9,106 nt of DNA from Draconibacterium orientale (GCA_022736595.1 DZDC01000086.1:1-9106), one strand, 5' to 3'. Positions 1 through 7,541 are shown, counted from the first letter of the stretch. The notes: generated by a model from the sequence alone, not told the origin. Made by a program: numbers and translations.

Positions 1-209
1 AAAAAAAGTGTTTTTTTTATAAAAAGCTGCAAAGTGGGTTAAGTGATGATTATTCTCTTTCCATAGTGTGGCATTTTTTCTTATTCAGTAAAAGTCAAAT
101 TGATACCATTCCATGGGATAGCATAAGGGATAATTATTTGATTCTTAGGCGGTATGATTTAAGCAATGGTGATTTGGTTGATGGTGGTTGGAATGTGACC
201 TACCCCTAA
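1..209 (+). CDS. 3' end of an unidentified protein, truncated by window edge
   Basis: The reading frame with codons starting at position 3 is open from the window edge to a TAA at 207-209, about 68 codons with no internal stop and no ATG, so the start must lie to the left. The translation looks protein-like: a hydrophobic/aromatic stretch (SIVWHFFLF) is followed by a polar tail with DTIPWDSIRDNYLILRRYDL and an end in GGWNVTYP. I do not recognise the family. The gene is followed after about 75 bp by a strong bidirectional hairpin, which fits a real gene end, and it converges on the minus-strand PLD-like gene. The alternative is a chance open frame, which is possible because the stretch is short. 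Confidence 0.5.
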   Translation, partial: KKCFFYKKLQSGLSDDYSLSIVWHFFLFSKSQIDTIPWDSIRDNYLILRRYDLSNGDLVDGGWNVTYP

Positions 210-282
210 GCAAGGCCAGTAGGGGAGCAGCACAACGTACAAATAATCAATGCCTCATCGGTATTAGTCATTAACTTCATAT

Positions 283-315
283 AAAAAAAGGCGATGCATC
301 TGCATCGCCTTTTTT
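283..315. terminator. Bidirectional Rho-independent terminator
   Basis: A near-perfect inverted repeat GGCGATGCA (290-298) / TGCATCGCC (301-309) is flanked by seven A on the left and a run of T on the right. The hairpin therefore has a U-tract on both strands. It lies between two convergent gene ends: the plus-strand partial gene stops at 209 and the minus-strand PLD-like gene stops at 336. It should terminate both. The 9-bp arms leave only TC between them, so the physical loop is probably four bases (ATCT) on an 8-bp stem. Confidence 0.9.
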
Positions 316-335
316 AATGTGCTTGAATAATGATT

Positions 336-2561
336 TTATTCCACAATTAAGTTTCCATAGAAAGGAGCTTGGTTGGTTGATTTCAATACCACAACATACG
401 CTCCAGCTTTTAGATTTTGTAAATTGACTTTTACCAAATTAGAACCAGCAACCAAGTTTTGTGAATGCTGAGCCACCAAAGCACCATTTACCGCATAAAT
501 TAGAATCTGAGCTGCCTGCTGGTTTTGAGAAGTAAATTCGATATTCAGTTCGGCATGAGCAGGATTGGGATACATTTTCAGTCCATTGGCAGCGCCAGCG
601 GCATCAATGCTCATGTATTTATTTTCGTTAAAACGGTATAAAAACGACTGATAAAACAAGTTGGCTATACGTTGATCGTTAAGGAAAATCAAGGTATTCT
701 CATCGTTGGAGTTGTTGGCATTGTTGCTCCAATTGTGACTACCGGTGAAAACCGTTGGATTGGAAGTGGTGCCCTCGTCCACAATCATGTATTTATGATG
801 CATAATTCCGGGGTTATTGGCATCATCTTGATAGTCGTTACCAATGAGGGCAGTTAAAATTCCATCCACGGTGGTAGAATTGTTACCGAAAGCATTGGTG
901 AGCACTCTAAGTGCCACAGAACGTAGGTTTACTGCATCTTGCAGAGCGTAAGCAATGTCGCTGCGGGTAATGAGCATGGTGCCAATATCCAGTTTGTTGT
1001 CAGCCGACGCGATGGTACGAATCAAGTAATCGTTGGTATTGTCGCTGGGGCTAAAATAGCATTCCACCTCTTTTCCGGCGATGATGAATTTATGAGGCGT
1101 ATTATCGGTTTTGAATTTTCCAAATTTTGCTTTGGCCACATCAGGATTAAGGCCACTAGTTCCAAACATCTCGTTAAATTCAAGGGTATAAGTTTTAGCT
1201 AAACTTTGGTCGGTAATTACGGTCACATTATTGGGGTCAAGGTTTACTTGTCCATCGGTGAGGTTGGTGCTTCCAGTCCAGACAATGGCTTTGTTGGGAT
1301 TGCTATGATAGGCATCAATTATGATAAATTTATTGTGCATGATGGTGTAATCGGCACCTTGAAAACTGCCAATCTTCTTAATTCCATCCACCACATTTTG
1401 GATGCCAGAATTTGCAGCGCTGCCATCAAAAATGATACGAACGTCCACGCCCCGTGCGTAAGCTGCATTTAAGGCTCCAGAAACACTTGAAAGGCCGGTT
1501 TCAGTAAAATTATACATGGTAAAATCGATGCTTTCTTCAGCTCTGTTGATATAAGCGATTAAGGTATCGTCGATGGCTTGTTGAAGGAACAATGCGTTTT
1601 CGCCACTGGCAGCCGAATGATCTACAGGATGATTGAAGAATACTTTGATATCGCCCGAAGAATTGGAACGAGAAATATAAGGGCGCAGGGGAGAAAAAGC
1701 GGTATCGGTACCATCCACTGAAAAGGCTTTAACATATACAATCTGAGAAGCGGTAAGGCCTGTAAGTGAAATGCTGTGTGCAGTTACTAAAGTGGTGTTC
1801 ACAAGACTGAGATTCAGCAAATCGGGATTGGCGCCATACATCAACTGAGAAGTACCTGCTAGATTGGTAGTCCAACTCAAAGTGAGTCCAGTTTGAGTAA
1901 TGTTGCTTTCGCTTAAAGGTGAAGTCAACATGATGACATTATTTAGAATAATATCATTGGTATCGCGGCAAAGCAATTGGTAGCCCGAAGTGGGAGAAGA
2001 GTAATGAAATTGGGATACAATTCCCACCAAATCAACAGGTCCAGAAGGAATTACTGTTCCAATAAGAGGGTGGTTAGAGCGCACGTACATGGAAGAAGAA
2101 ACGCCATTGGCGGTAAAATTGTAGGAAGTATTGCTTCCAAAGGTTCCTCCGGGATTGGTGGTAAAAGTTACACTATTGATGCGTACCAATTCTGCCTCAC
2201 GAGCTTCGTTGATGGAATCGATGGTGATCAATTCGGGAGTGGGCAAAGTGTTTCCGCTGCTGTTAACATTAAAACTGGCAACAGGATCGATCTCTAAAAG
2301 CTGGTTGTAGTTTTTAAGGGTTCCCGTTAAGGTGATTGAGTCGCCACGCACCACTGCATTGAGCAGTGAACCGTAAGCGGCAATGCCTCCGGTGTTGTCT
2401 TGAAAATAACGGATAGAGCCTAGTTCGCTACCGCTGGTAACGATGCCTTTTACCGTAACAACGGTTCCTATAGCCGAGGCTCTGGCCGCACCAATGCTGA
2501 TTTGGGCTTGCATTCCCCAACTTATCAATAGCGCTGCAAAAATTAAAATGGATTTTCTCAT
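336..2561 (-). CDS. Secreted multidomain PLD/Nuc-superfamily phosphodiesterase with T9SS sorting domain
   Basis: The 741-aa protein starts with a Sec signal peptide (1 to about 20, ending MQAQ). An OB-fold-like region follows at about 24-100 (VVTVKGIVTSG, IRYFQDNTGGIAAY), then a related beta-rich region to about 206 and a fibronectin-III-like domain at about 208-295. The catalytic part has two HKD motifs, H409-N-K411-x4-D416 and H588-H-K590-x4-D595. Each is followed by a GSxN element (TGSTN at 429, TGSHN at 606). This is the hallmark of the phospholipase D superfamily, whose members hydrolyse phosphodiesters through a phospho-histidine intermediate. The segment IDFTMYNFTE at 345-354 resembles the Nuc/endonuclease branch more than lipases. 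Residues about 656-741 (YPNP at 664, then a beta sandwich) form a type A T9SS C-terminal domain, so the protein should be exported and attached to the cell surface or released. It lies 24 bp behind the TonB receptor gene with no terminator between, so it is probably co-transcribed. Nuclease activity is inferred; phospholipase or another phosphodiesterase activity remains possible. Confidence 0.88.
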   Translation of the reverse strand: MRKSILIFAALLISWGMQAQISIGAARASAIGTVVTVKGIVTSGSELGSIRYFQDNTGGIAAYGSLLNAVVRGDSITLTGTLKNYNQLLEIDPVASFNVNSSGNTLPTPELITIDSINEAREAELVRINSVTFTTNPGGTFGSNTSYNFTANGVSSSMYVRSNHPLIGTVIPSGPVDLVGIVSQFHYSSPTSGYQLLCRDTNDIILNNVIMLTSPLSESNITQTGLTLSWTTNLAGTSQLMYGANPDLLNLSLVNTTLVTAHSISLTGLTASQIVYVKAFSVDGTDTAFSPLRPYISRSNSSGDIKVFFNHPVDHSAASGENALFLQQAIDDTLIAYINRAEESIDFTMYNFTETGLSSVSGALNAAYARGVDVRIIFDGSAANSGIQNVVDGIKKIGSFQGADYTIMHNKFIIIDAYHSNPNKAIVWTGSTNLTDGQVNLDPNNVTVITDQSLAKTYTLEFNEMFGTSGLNPDVAKAKFGKFKTDNTPHKFIIAGKEVECYFSPSDNTNDYLIRTIASADNKLDIGTMLITRSDIAYALQDAVNLRSVALRVLTNAFGNNSTTVDGILTALIGNDYQDDANNPGIMHHKYMIVDEGTTSNPTVFTGSHNWSNNANNSNDENTLIFLNDQRIANLFYQSFLYRFNENKYMSIDAAGAANGLKMYPNPAHAELNIEFTSQNQQAAQILIYAVNGALVAQHSQNLVAGSNLVKVNLQNLKAGAYVVVLKSTNQAPFYGNLIVE

Positions 2562-2585
2562 GGTATATTTTATAAGATTAATAAT

Positions 2586-5399
2586 TTAAAATTTAACTTC
2601 TAAAGAGGTCATAAAAGTTCGACCCAGGCCAAAGAAAACGGTGGCTGAGCGAGCATCGGAAGAGTTAAAGGTTTGTCCAGAGTATTGGTCGTTATTTTGA
2701 GCATCAGAAACATAGGTTTGATCTAAAGCATTTATGATGCTAAAATTAAGATTAAACTTAACTTTTTTTATACTGAAATTATATCCTGCAAAAATATCAA
2801 CGGTATAATAATTTGGAATTTGCCAGCTTTGAATTGGGTCTCCATTCTCGTCGAAAGAGTTTGGAAATTTAGTGGGATTGAGGGTCAATGGGTCAAATTG
2901 TGAATAGTTTTTACCAAAATAAGTAACGGCGCTTTTTACATAAGCTCCTTTGCTCCATTTCCAAGGCAAGCTCCATCTGATGCTTTCACGCAATTGAAAT
3001 TGGGCTGCATCACCCACCAATAAATTGCGGGCATCAAAGTATATTTTACCTTTTTCAGCTCCAGTATTTTGATCGGTAACAATAGCGGAGTCAGAAGAAA
3101 GCCATCGCCAATCGCCAAGAGCAATTACGGTTTCAGATAAAAACTGTTTGTTAATCTTCCAACCCAATTCACTTTCTATACCTGTGTGAAAAGCATCCAT
3201 TCCATTGATATTTACGCTGTACGAAATGTCGTTAGCATCTTTGTACGTAAAAGCTTTATCAGCAGGTTTGTTATTCCAACGTGTGGCATAAGCGTTTAAA
3301 TTAATAGAGATTTTTTTACTAAAATAACTATAACCAGCCTCTAAGGCTAAAACTTCCTCGTTTTCAATATTTTGATACATTCTATTGTTGTTGTCATAAA
3401 CGTTAGCGAAGCGAGGGGCTTTGTTAAGATAGCCAAGGTTTACAAACACATTTTGAGTTTCAGTAAAGTTGTAGTTAACCCCGCCTTTGAAAGTAAAACT
3501 GGGAATCCATTTCCAATCGGTTTGAGCATAACGGGCTTCTGGGGAGTTAATGGTGTAAGGAACTCCATTCACCACGAAGGTATCGGGCAGATAATCAAAA
3601 TCATTAATGGCAGCATTGTATTTTAATTCAGTATAACCAACTGCTTGGCTATAAACGATACCATCAATTAATAGATCTTTCGATTTGAAATAGTCGATGC
3701 GTTTGTAACCTGTATAGGCTGTGCTTAGGTTAATGAAAGCACTCCAATTTCCAGCTTGATATTTAGCTTGACCAAATAAGCCGCCCCACTGAACTAGGCC
3801 ATCATTGTGATATCCAATAGTTGCCCCTTTTGATTTATTATAAACGGGATCAGTCCTATCATTTAGAAATTTAGCCCCATTTACTACCGTTCTATCATTG
3901 TATAAATTAGCTCCCATCATATCAAAGGTAGTGCGGTAATGTTCACCTTTATAATATCTTAGGTCGATACCTCCACTTAATTTCCAGTTTTTGTTAAGAG
4001 TATAGTCAGTTGTGTTTAAGAAACCAACCCAAAAATGATTATTCATAGAAGCCCTCATGATGTAGTTGGAGGCTTTATTAGAGGCTAATTGTATATTTGC
4101 GTTATATATTTTTTGTAAATCAGTAGTTCCATCGGGGAGGGGGTTATAGGAAGTTGTTAGGCCAGTTCCTCCTCCATCACCTATGGATAAATAAAGGATA
4201 TTGGTCATATAGGTTTTAGGGTTTATATTCCAATAGTCGCGCAAGCTGTAGGTAGGTTTGTAATAAAAGTTTTGTGCAATATTTAGTTTAGTAGGGCTTG
4301 TTTCGCCATCAGCAGTGCGGGTAAGCCAACCCCAATAGCTATTATATCTTCTTCCCATATTGGTAGGCACTCCTGCCAGAAAATCTGTGGCTTCTATTCC
4401 TTGCTTGGTAGCGTATTCGGTATCATATACATATATATGTTGAGTATAAGATCTTTGCCCATGCTCTTGTGGTGCCCCCATGGTAGAAAAACTAATCAGG
4501 TGATTGCCTAATTTTTTGTCAACTCTTAGATAGTAGAAATAGCCTTGCGACCAGGTTTGATCCACCCATCCATTTCCGCGCTTGTACGATCCGGCAAAAG
4601 TGATACCCCAGCCATTTTTCAGTTGGCCGGTAGTAAGTCCCAAGGAGGTTCTTAAAAACCCATCATTCCCTACCTCTTGACGTATCTGCAAGCCTTTTTC
4701 AGTTTCAATACCTTTTGTTACAATGTTCATAGTTCCACCAACGGATGGAAGGGCTAATTTTGAAGCCCCTAATCCACGTTGCACTTGAATGGAACGGGTT
4801 ACCACGTCCAAGCCAAACCAGTTTGACCAATAAACCCAACCATTTTCCATATCGTTCACAGGAATACCATCAAGCATTACTGCAATATTTCTTTGGTTAA
4901 AACCACGGATATTTATTCTGGCGTCACCATCTCCACCTCCTTGTTGAGTGGCATAAACCCCTGGGGTAGAATTCAAAATCATGGGTAAATCACGGGATGC
5001 AAGTTCTTCTTGTAATTGTTTGGGTTGCACTGTTGTAAAGGCTACGGGAGTTTCTCGAGTTTTTGCAATATCAGCCACAATTTCAACTTCTTTAAGGGTA
5101 GTATTCGTTAAAGAAACGTTTAGATTAAAGGTGGGCTTATTGATCTCAACTTCTTTTTCGAGCACTTCAAAACCCACATAAGAGAACTTAAAAATATATT
5201 TTCCATAAGGTAAATCGACGGAATATTCTCCGTCCAAATTCGTCACTACACCTTTTCCTGCAGCGTATGAAACATTAACTCCTACCAGTGATTCTTTTGT
5301 AGAATTATCCTTTACCAACCCTTTTACTTTTGAGGTTTGAGAATATGAAAAGTAAGATAGGAAGAGGAGCCCCATTGAAAACATAAATTTATTTATCAT
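2586..5399 (-). CDS. TonB-dependent outer-membrane receptor with CarboxypepD_reg-like N-terminal domain
   Basis: The 937-aa protein has a signal peptide (1 to about 20, FLSYFSYS|Q). A carboxypeptidase-regulatory-like beta-sandwich follows at about 24-105 (VKGLVKD, LVGVNVSY, TNLDGEYSVDLPYGKYIF). The TonB plug domain spans about 113-230 (LPMILNSTPGVYA, INIRGFNQRNIAVMLDGIPV, NDMENGWVYWSNW, GGTMNIVTKG). The remaining roughly 700 residues have alternating aromatic/polar beta-strand character and end in ...TSLEVKF, an outer-membrane barrel C-terminus with terminal Phe. Such receptors import bulky ligands using TonB-ExbBD energy. No SusD-like lipoprotein is adjacent, so this is not a classical glycan SusCD pair. 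Its neighbours are a lamin-tail cargo protein upstream and a PLD-type enzyme 24 bp downstream, which suggests a phosphodiester-containing ligand such as DNA or nucleotides; this is inference. ATG at 5399 gives a good signal peptide; Met6 is an alternative start. Confidence 0.95.
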   Translation of the reverse strand: MINKFMFSMGLLFLSYFSYSQTSKVKGLVKDNSTKESLVGVNVSYAAGKGVVTNLDGEYSVDLPYGKYIFKFSYVGFEVLEKEVEINKPTFNLNVSLTNTTLKEVEIVADIAKTRETPVAFTTVQPKQLQEELASRDLPMILNSTPGVYATQQGGGDGDARINIRGFNQRNIAVMLDGIPVNDMENGWVYWSNWFGLDVVTRSIQVQRGLGASKLALPSVGGTMNIVTKGIETEKGLQIRQEVGNDGFLRTSLGLTTGQLKNGWGITFAGSYKRGNGWVDQTWSQGYFYYLRVDKKLGNHLISFSTMGAPQEHGQRSYTQHIYVYDTEYATKQGIEATDFLAGVPTNMGRRYNSYWGWLTRTADGETSPTKLNIAQNFYYKPTYSLRDYWNINPKTYMTNILYLSIGDGGGTGLTTSYNPLPDGTTDLQKIYNANIQLASNKASNYIMRASMNNHFWVGFLNTTDYTLNKNWKLSGGIDLRYYKGEHYRTTFDMMGANLYNDRTVVNGAKFLNDRTDPVYNKSKGATIGYHNDGLVQWGGLFGQAKYQAGNWSAFINLSTAYTGYKRIDYFKSKDLLIDGIVYSQAVGYTELKYNAAINDFDYLPDTFVVNGVPYTINSPEARYAQTDWKWIPSFTFKGGVNYNFTETQNVFVNLGYLNKAPRFANVYDNNNRMYQNIENEEVLALEAGYSYFSKKISINLNAYATRWNNKPADKAFTYKDANDISYSVNINGMDAFHTGIESELGWKINKQFLSETVIALGDWRWLSSDSAIVTDQNTGAEKGKIYFDARNLLVGDAAQFQLRESIRWSLPWKWSKGAYVKSAVTYFGKNYSQFDPLTLNPTKFPNSFDENGDPIQSWQIPNYYTVDIFAGYNFSIKKVKFNLNFSIINALDQTYVSDAQNNDQYSGQTFNSSDARSATVFFGLGRTFMTSLEVKF

Positions 5400-5435
5400 A
5401 ATTCAACATTTTTGTGATGAGAAATAGAAAAAGAC

Positions 5436-5468
5436 AAAAAAAGCCCTCCATCCAAATGAAGGGCTTTT
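5436..5468 (-). terminator. Intrinsic terminator after the lamin-tail gene, in the receptor gene's leader
   Basis: Arms AAAAGCCCT (5439-5447) and AGGGCTTTT (5460-5468) form a 9-bp stem. CAT (5449-5451) and ATG (5456-5458) extend it across one mismatch and leave a CCAA loop. On the minus strand the stem is followed by a U-tract (A-run 5436-5442 on the plus strand). It sits 15 bp past the stop of the 5484-6407 gene and only about 40 bp before the TonB receptor start. It therefore either separates the two transcripts or works as a partial terminator inside one operon. Confidence 0.85.
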
Positions 5469-5483
5469 CAAATAATAAAATAG

Positions 5484-6407
5484 TTATTTAATTATTATTT
5501 TCTTGGTAATTGAGGAATTGTCAGCAAAGTTGATTTTAACCATGTACACTCCTTCGACCCAATTCTCAGTTGAAATACGCATATCTCCACGTTCTTCGGG
5601 ATTAGTAAAGAAGCCCAAACTTTGGCCAATGATGTTTGTAATTTCTACAGAATTAATGACTTCGGTAGCTTTAACCATGAACCATCCTTGAGTAGAAGGA
5701 TTTGGGAAGAAAAAAGCTTGGTTTATTTTAGTTATTTCATTGAAACCAACGCCATAACTATGCGAGCCTAAACTTGTAAATGTATTGTTTTGCAACGAAT
5801 CCCATTCTGTACCAACAATAAATGGAGTAGGATTAGAAACTACGCCTCCTAAAACAGAAGCTTTGCGCACAAGGGTATGGTTTGCTGTCCACCAACGACC
5901 ACCTAAAGCAGAGGTATAACCTGCGTTGGCATCCATAGTCCAAGCAGTACCAGGATCTACACCAATTTCTCCAACGATGTCAACATATACTCCGTTTGCT
6001 TTTTCAAGTGTAACAGCATCGTTTCCATTGAAATAGAACATTTTGTTTACTGAATAAACAGGGCATAAAAAAGTGTCTGCTTTTGCTTGCAAAGCTGGAT
6101 TGACCATGGTGTCTTGACCAATTGCCAAAGGATCTCTTTTGTCCAAAACAGCAACCCAAGTTCCATTAGTGGGAACCGTTCCGGTGAGGAGAACAGCCGT
6201 GCCTGCTCCTACGCCATCGCCGTTTGAATAACGTACAAAACGGAATCCTTGGTCTTGAAGCTTAATGTCAGCACCCGTGGGGTTGTAGAGTTCTAAGGCC
6301 TTGTTGTTACCTGAACCTTCTAAGTATTCTGAAATAAAAACTGTGGCTTGCGCATAGGTTAACACGCTGAAAAACACTCCAATAAGTGAAAGTAAAATTG
6401 ATTTCAT
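5484..6407 (-). CDS. Secreted lamin-tail-domain protein with T9SS C-terminal sorting domain
   Basis: The 307-aa protein has a signal peptide at 1 to about 20 (SVLTYAQ|A). A lamin-tail (LTD) domain spans about 22-218. It opens with VFISEYLEGSGNNKALELYN, the pattern seen in LTDs of bacterial extracellular nucleases, and closes with EWDSLQNNTFTSLGSHS. There is no catalytic domain. Residues about 232-307 (FFPNPST at 232-238, ending TKKIIIK) are a type A T9SS sorting domain, so the product should be surface-attached or released. Known LTDs bind protein or DNA, or act as adhesive modules. In ExeM-type DNases an LTD is fused to an OB-fold and a catalytic domain; here it stands alone, next to a TonB receptor and an OB-fold/PLD enzyme. 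A capture or scaffold role for an extracellular polymer is my inference. The gene has its own predicted promoter upstream and a terminator downstream. Confidence 0.88.
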   Translation of the reverse strand: MKSILLSLIGVFFSVLTYAQATVFISEYLEGSGNNKALELYNPTGADIKLQDQGFRFVRYSNGDGVGAGTAVLLTGTVPTNGTWVAVLDKRDPLAIGQDTMVNPALQAKADTFLCPVYSVNKMFYFNGNDAVTLEKANGVYVDIVGEIGVDPGTAWTMDANAGYTSALGGRWWTANHTLVRKASVLGGVVSNPTPFIVGTEWDSLQNNTFTSLGSHSYGVGFNEITKINQAFFFPNPSTQGWFMVKATEVINSVEITNIIGQSLGFFTNPEERGDMRISTENWVEGVYMVKINFADNSSITKKIIIK

Positions 6408-6441
6408 AGATATGATTTTAAATTATTAAATTATTCTTGCT

Positions 6442-6463
6442 CAAATTTAGGGCAGCAAAGATA
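6442..6463 (-). promoter_or_regulatory. Bacteroidota-type promoter for the lamin-tail gene (two -7 boxes)
   Basis: Read on the minus strand, TATCTTTG (6456-6463) and TAAATTTG (6442-6449) both match the Bacteroidota primary-sigma -7 consensus TAnnTTTG. The first lies about 49 nt before the ATG at 6407 and carries the same extended GCAAAGATA sequence (plus-strand view) as the ispH promoter. No good -33 TTTG was found for either. Which box is used, or whether both are, cannot be told from sequence. Confidence 0.6.
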
Positions 6464-6485
6464 AAACTATTTGTGAATCGAAAAG

Positions 6486-6507
6486 ACACATTCTATTACT
6501 AATGTGT
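6486..6507. repeat. Inverted repeat ACACATT-N8-AATGTGT, possible operator or weak hairpin
   Basis: Perfect 7-bp arms at 6486-6492 and 6501-6507 are separated by 8 bases. The dyad lies between the ispH stop and the lamin-tail gene promoter, where the -33 region of that promoter would be. It could be a regulator-binding site. It could also be a weak ispH terminator, since a short T-run follows on the minus strand. The stem is AT-rich, so neither role is certain. Confidence 0.35.
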
Positions 6508-6594
6508 TAAAAACTGAGGAAGGCGGTTAACGAAGAAGTTAGGTAGCCTTATGGGGGTTGGAAATTTCAAAGAAAAAGCAGAGGGAAATGTCGT

Positions 6595-7461
6595 TTAGTT
6601 TTCTCTAATGATTTCGGCAATTTGATCCATAAGCCAGCGGGGAGTGGAGGTTGCACCGCAAATACCCACATGATCGTCGCCCTTAAACCAACTGAAATCT
6701 AATTCATCTGGAGCGCTTACAAAATAGGTTCGGGGGTTGATTTCTTTACAAATATCGTAGAGGTATTTGCCGTTGGAGCTTTTTTTGCCTCCCACAAAGA
6801 TAATGATATCTTGATTTTTAGAAAACTCACGCAATTGAGGAGCACGATGGGATACCTGTCGGCAAATGGTATCGTTCACCACAAATTCGGCATCGCTCCC
6901 TGCTTTGTATTGTCTATTTTTTATTTCGCTTACCATGTGTTCAAAGCCTTCCATTCCTTTGGTAGTTTGGGAGTAGAAGTTAATGGGGCGCGAAAAGTCG
7001 ATTTTTTCCAAGTCTTCCTCTTGGCTCACAATCAAGGCATCGTTTCCGGTTTGACCTGCCAATCCCACCACTTCGGCATGGCCGGGTTTGCCGTAAATCA
7101 CCACTTGGCCGTTTGATTTGCGAATGTAGTCGTAGCCTTGGCGCACATTGTTTTGTAGCCGAAGCACCACGGGGCAACTGGCGTCGATGAGTTCAATATT
7201 GTTTTTGAGGGCAATCTTATAGGTTTCGGGAGGTTCGCCATGGGCACGAATGAGCACTGGAACATTGCGCAATTCACTAAATTGGTCGTGGTCGATGATG
7301 ACCAAGCCCAACTTATTGAGCCGATCTACCTCCATATTGTTATGCACAATGTCGCCAAGGCAATACAGCGAATCGCGGGTTTTGAGAATATTTTCGGCAG
7401 CTTGAATGGCGTTTACCACACCAAAGCAAAATCCACTATTGAGATCGATGGTTACATTCAT
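6595..7461 (-). CDS. ispH: 4-hydroxy-3-methylbut-2-enyl diphosphate reductase (IspH/LytB)
   Basis: This enzyme performs the last step of the MEP (non-mevalonate) isoprenoid pathway: reduction of HMBPP to IPP and DMAPP by a cytosolic [4Fe-4S] enzyme. The 288-aa protein keeps the three cluster cysteines C12 (GFCFGV), C96 (DASCPVV) and C200 (NDTICRQ). The substrate-binding set is also present: His40 (DIVHNN), His74 (RAHGEP), His128 and Glu130 (KPGHAEV), the Thr166-Thr167 pair (SQTTKG), Ser228-Ser229-Asn230 (KKSSNGK) and Ser272 (GATSTPR). Its length is slightly below that of E. coli IspH but is complete at both ends. ATG at 7461 puts the first Cys at residue 12, as in the family. It appears to be monocistronic, with a promoter about 72 nt upstream, and is unrelated in function to the downstream surface genes. 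Confidence 0.97.
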   Translation of the reverse strand: MNVTIDLNSGFCFGVVNAIQAAENILKTRDSLYCLGDIVHNNMEVDRLNKLGLVIIDHDQFSELRNVPVLIRAHGEPPETYKIALKNNIELIDASCPVVLRLQNNVRQGYDYIRKSNGQVVIYGKPGHAEVVGLAGQTGNDALIVSQEEDLEKIDFSRPINFYSQTTKGMEGFEHMVSEIKNRQYKAGSDAEFVVNDTICRQVSHRAPQLREFSKNQDIIIFVGGKKSSNGKYLYDICKEINPRTYFVSAPDELDFSWFKGDDHVGICGATSTPRWLMDQIAEIIREN

Positions 7462-7533
7462 TTTTGAAAAGTGCTTTTTTCTAATTTCCTAAGGAAAGCA
7501 AGGGTGTTGATTTTCAAAGGAGTTTTAATGCGG

Positions 7534-7541
7534 CAAAGATA
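7534..7541 (-). promoter_or_regulatory. Predicted -7 box of the ispH promoter
   Basis: Minus-strand TATCTTTG matches TAnnTTTG exactly and sits 72 nt before the ispH ATG. It is identical, with one flanking base, to the box before the lamin-tail gene. A clear -33 TTTG is not visible. The leader between box and start contains a small palindrome TTTCC-TAA-GGAAA (7485-7497). Confidence 0.55.

Noticed and set aside
672..2297. Several plus-strand open frames of 61-106 codons opposite the PLD-like gene
   Set aside because: They are antisense to a gene with intact signal peptide, catalytic motifs and sorting domain, and they have no recognisable motifs.
2936..5181. Short frames inside the TonB receptor gene on both strands
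   Set aside because: They overlap conserved plug and barrel sequence completely and show no independent start signals.
6811..7467. Frames overlapping ispH on both strands
   Set aside because: ispH carries all cluster and substrate residues in its frame; the others are by-products of its codon pattern.
7472..7500. TGCTTT...AAAGCA with inner palindrome in the ispH leader, as riboswitch or terminator
   Set aside because: The stems are short and AT-rich with large internal loops and no conserved riboswitch core.
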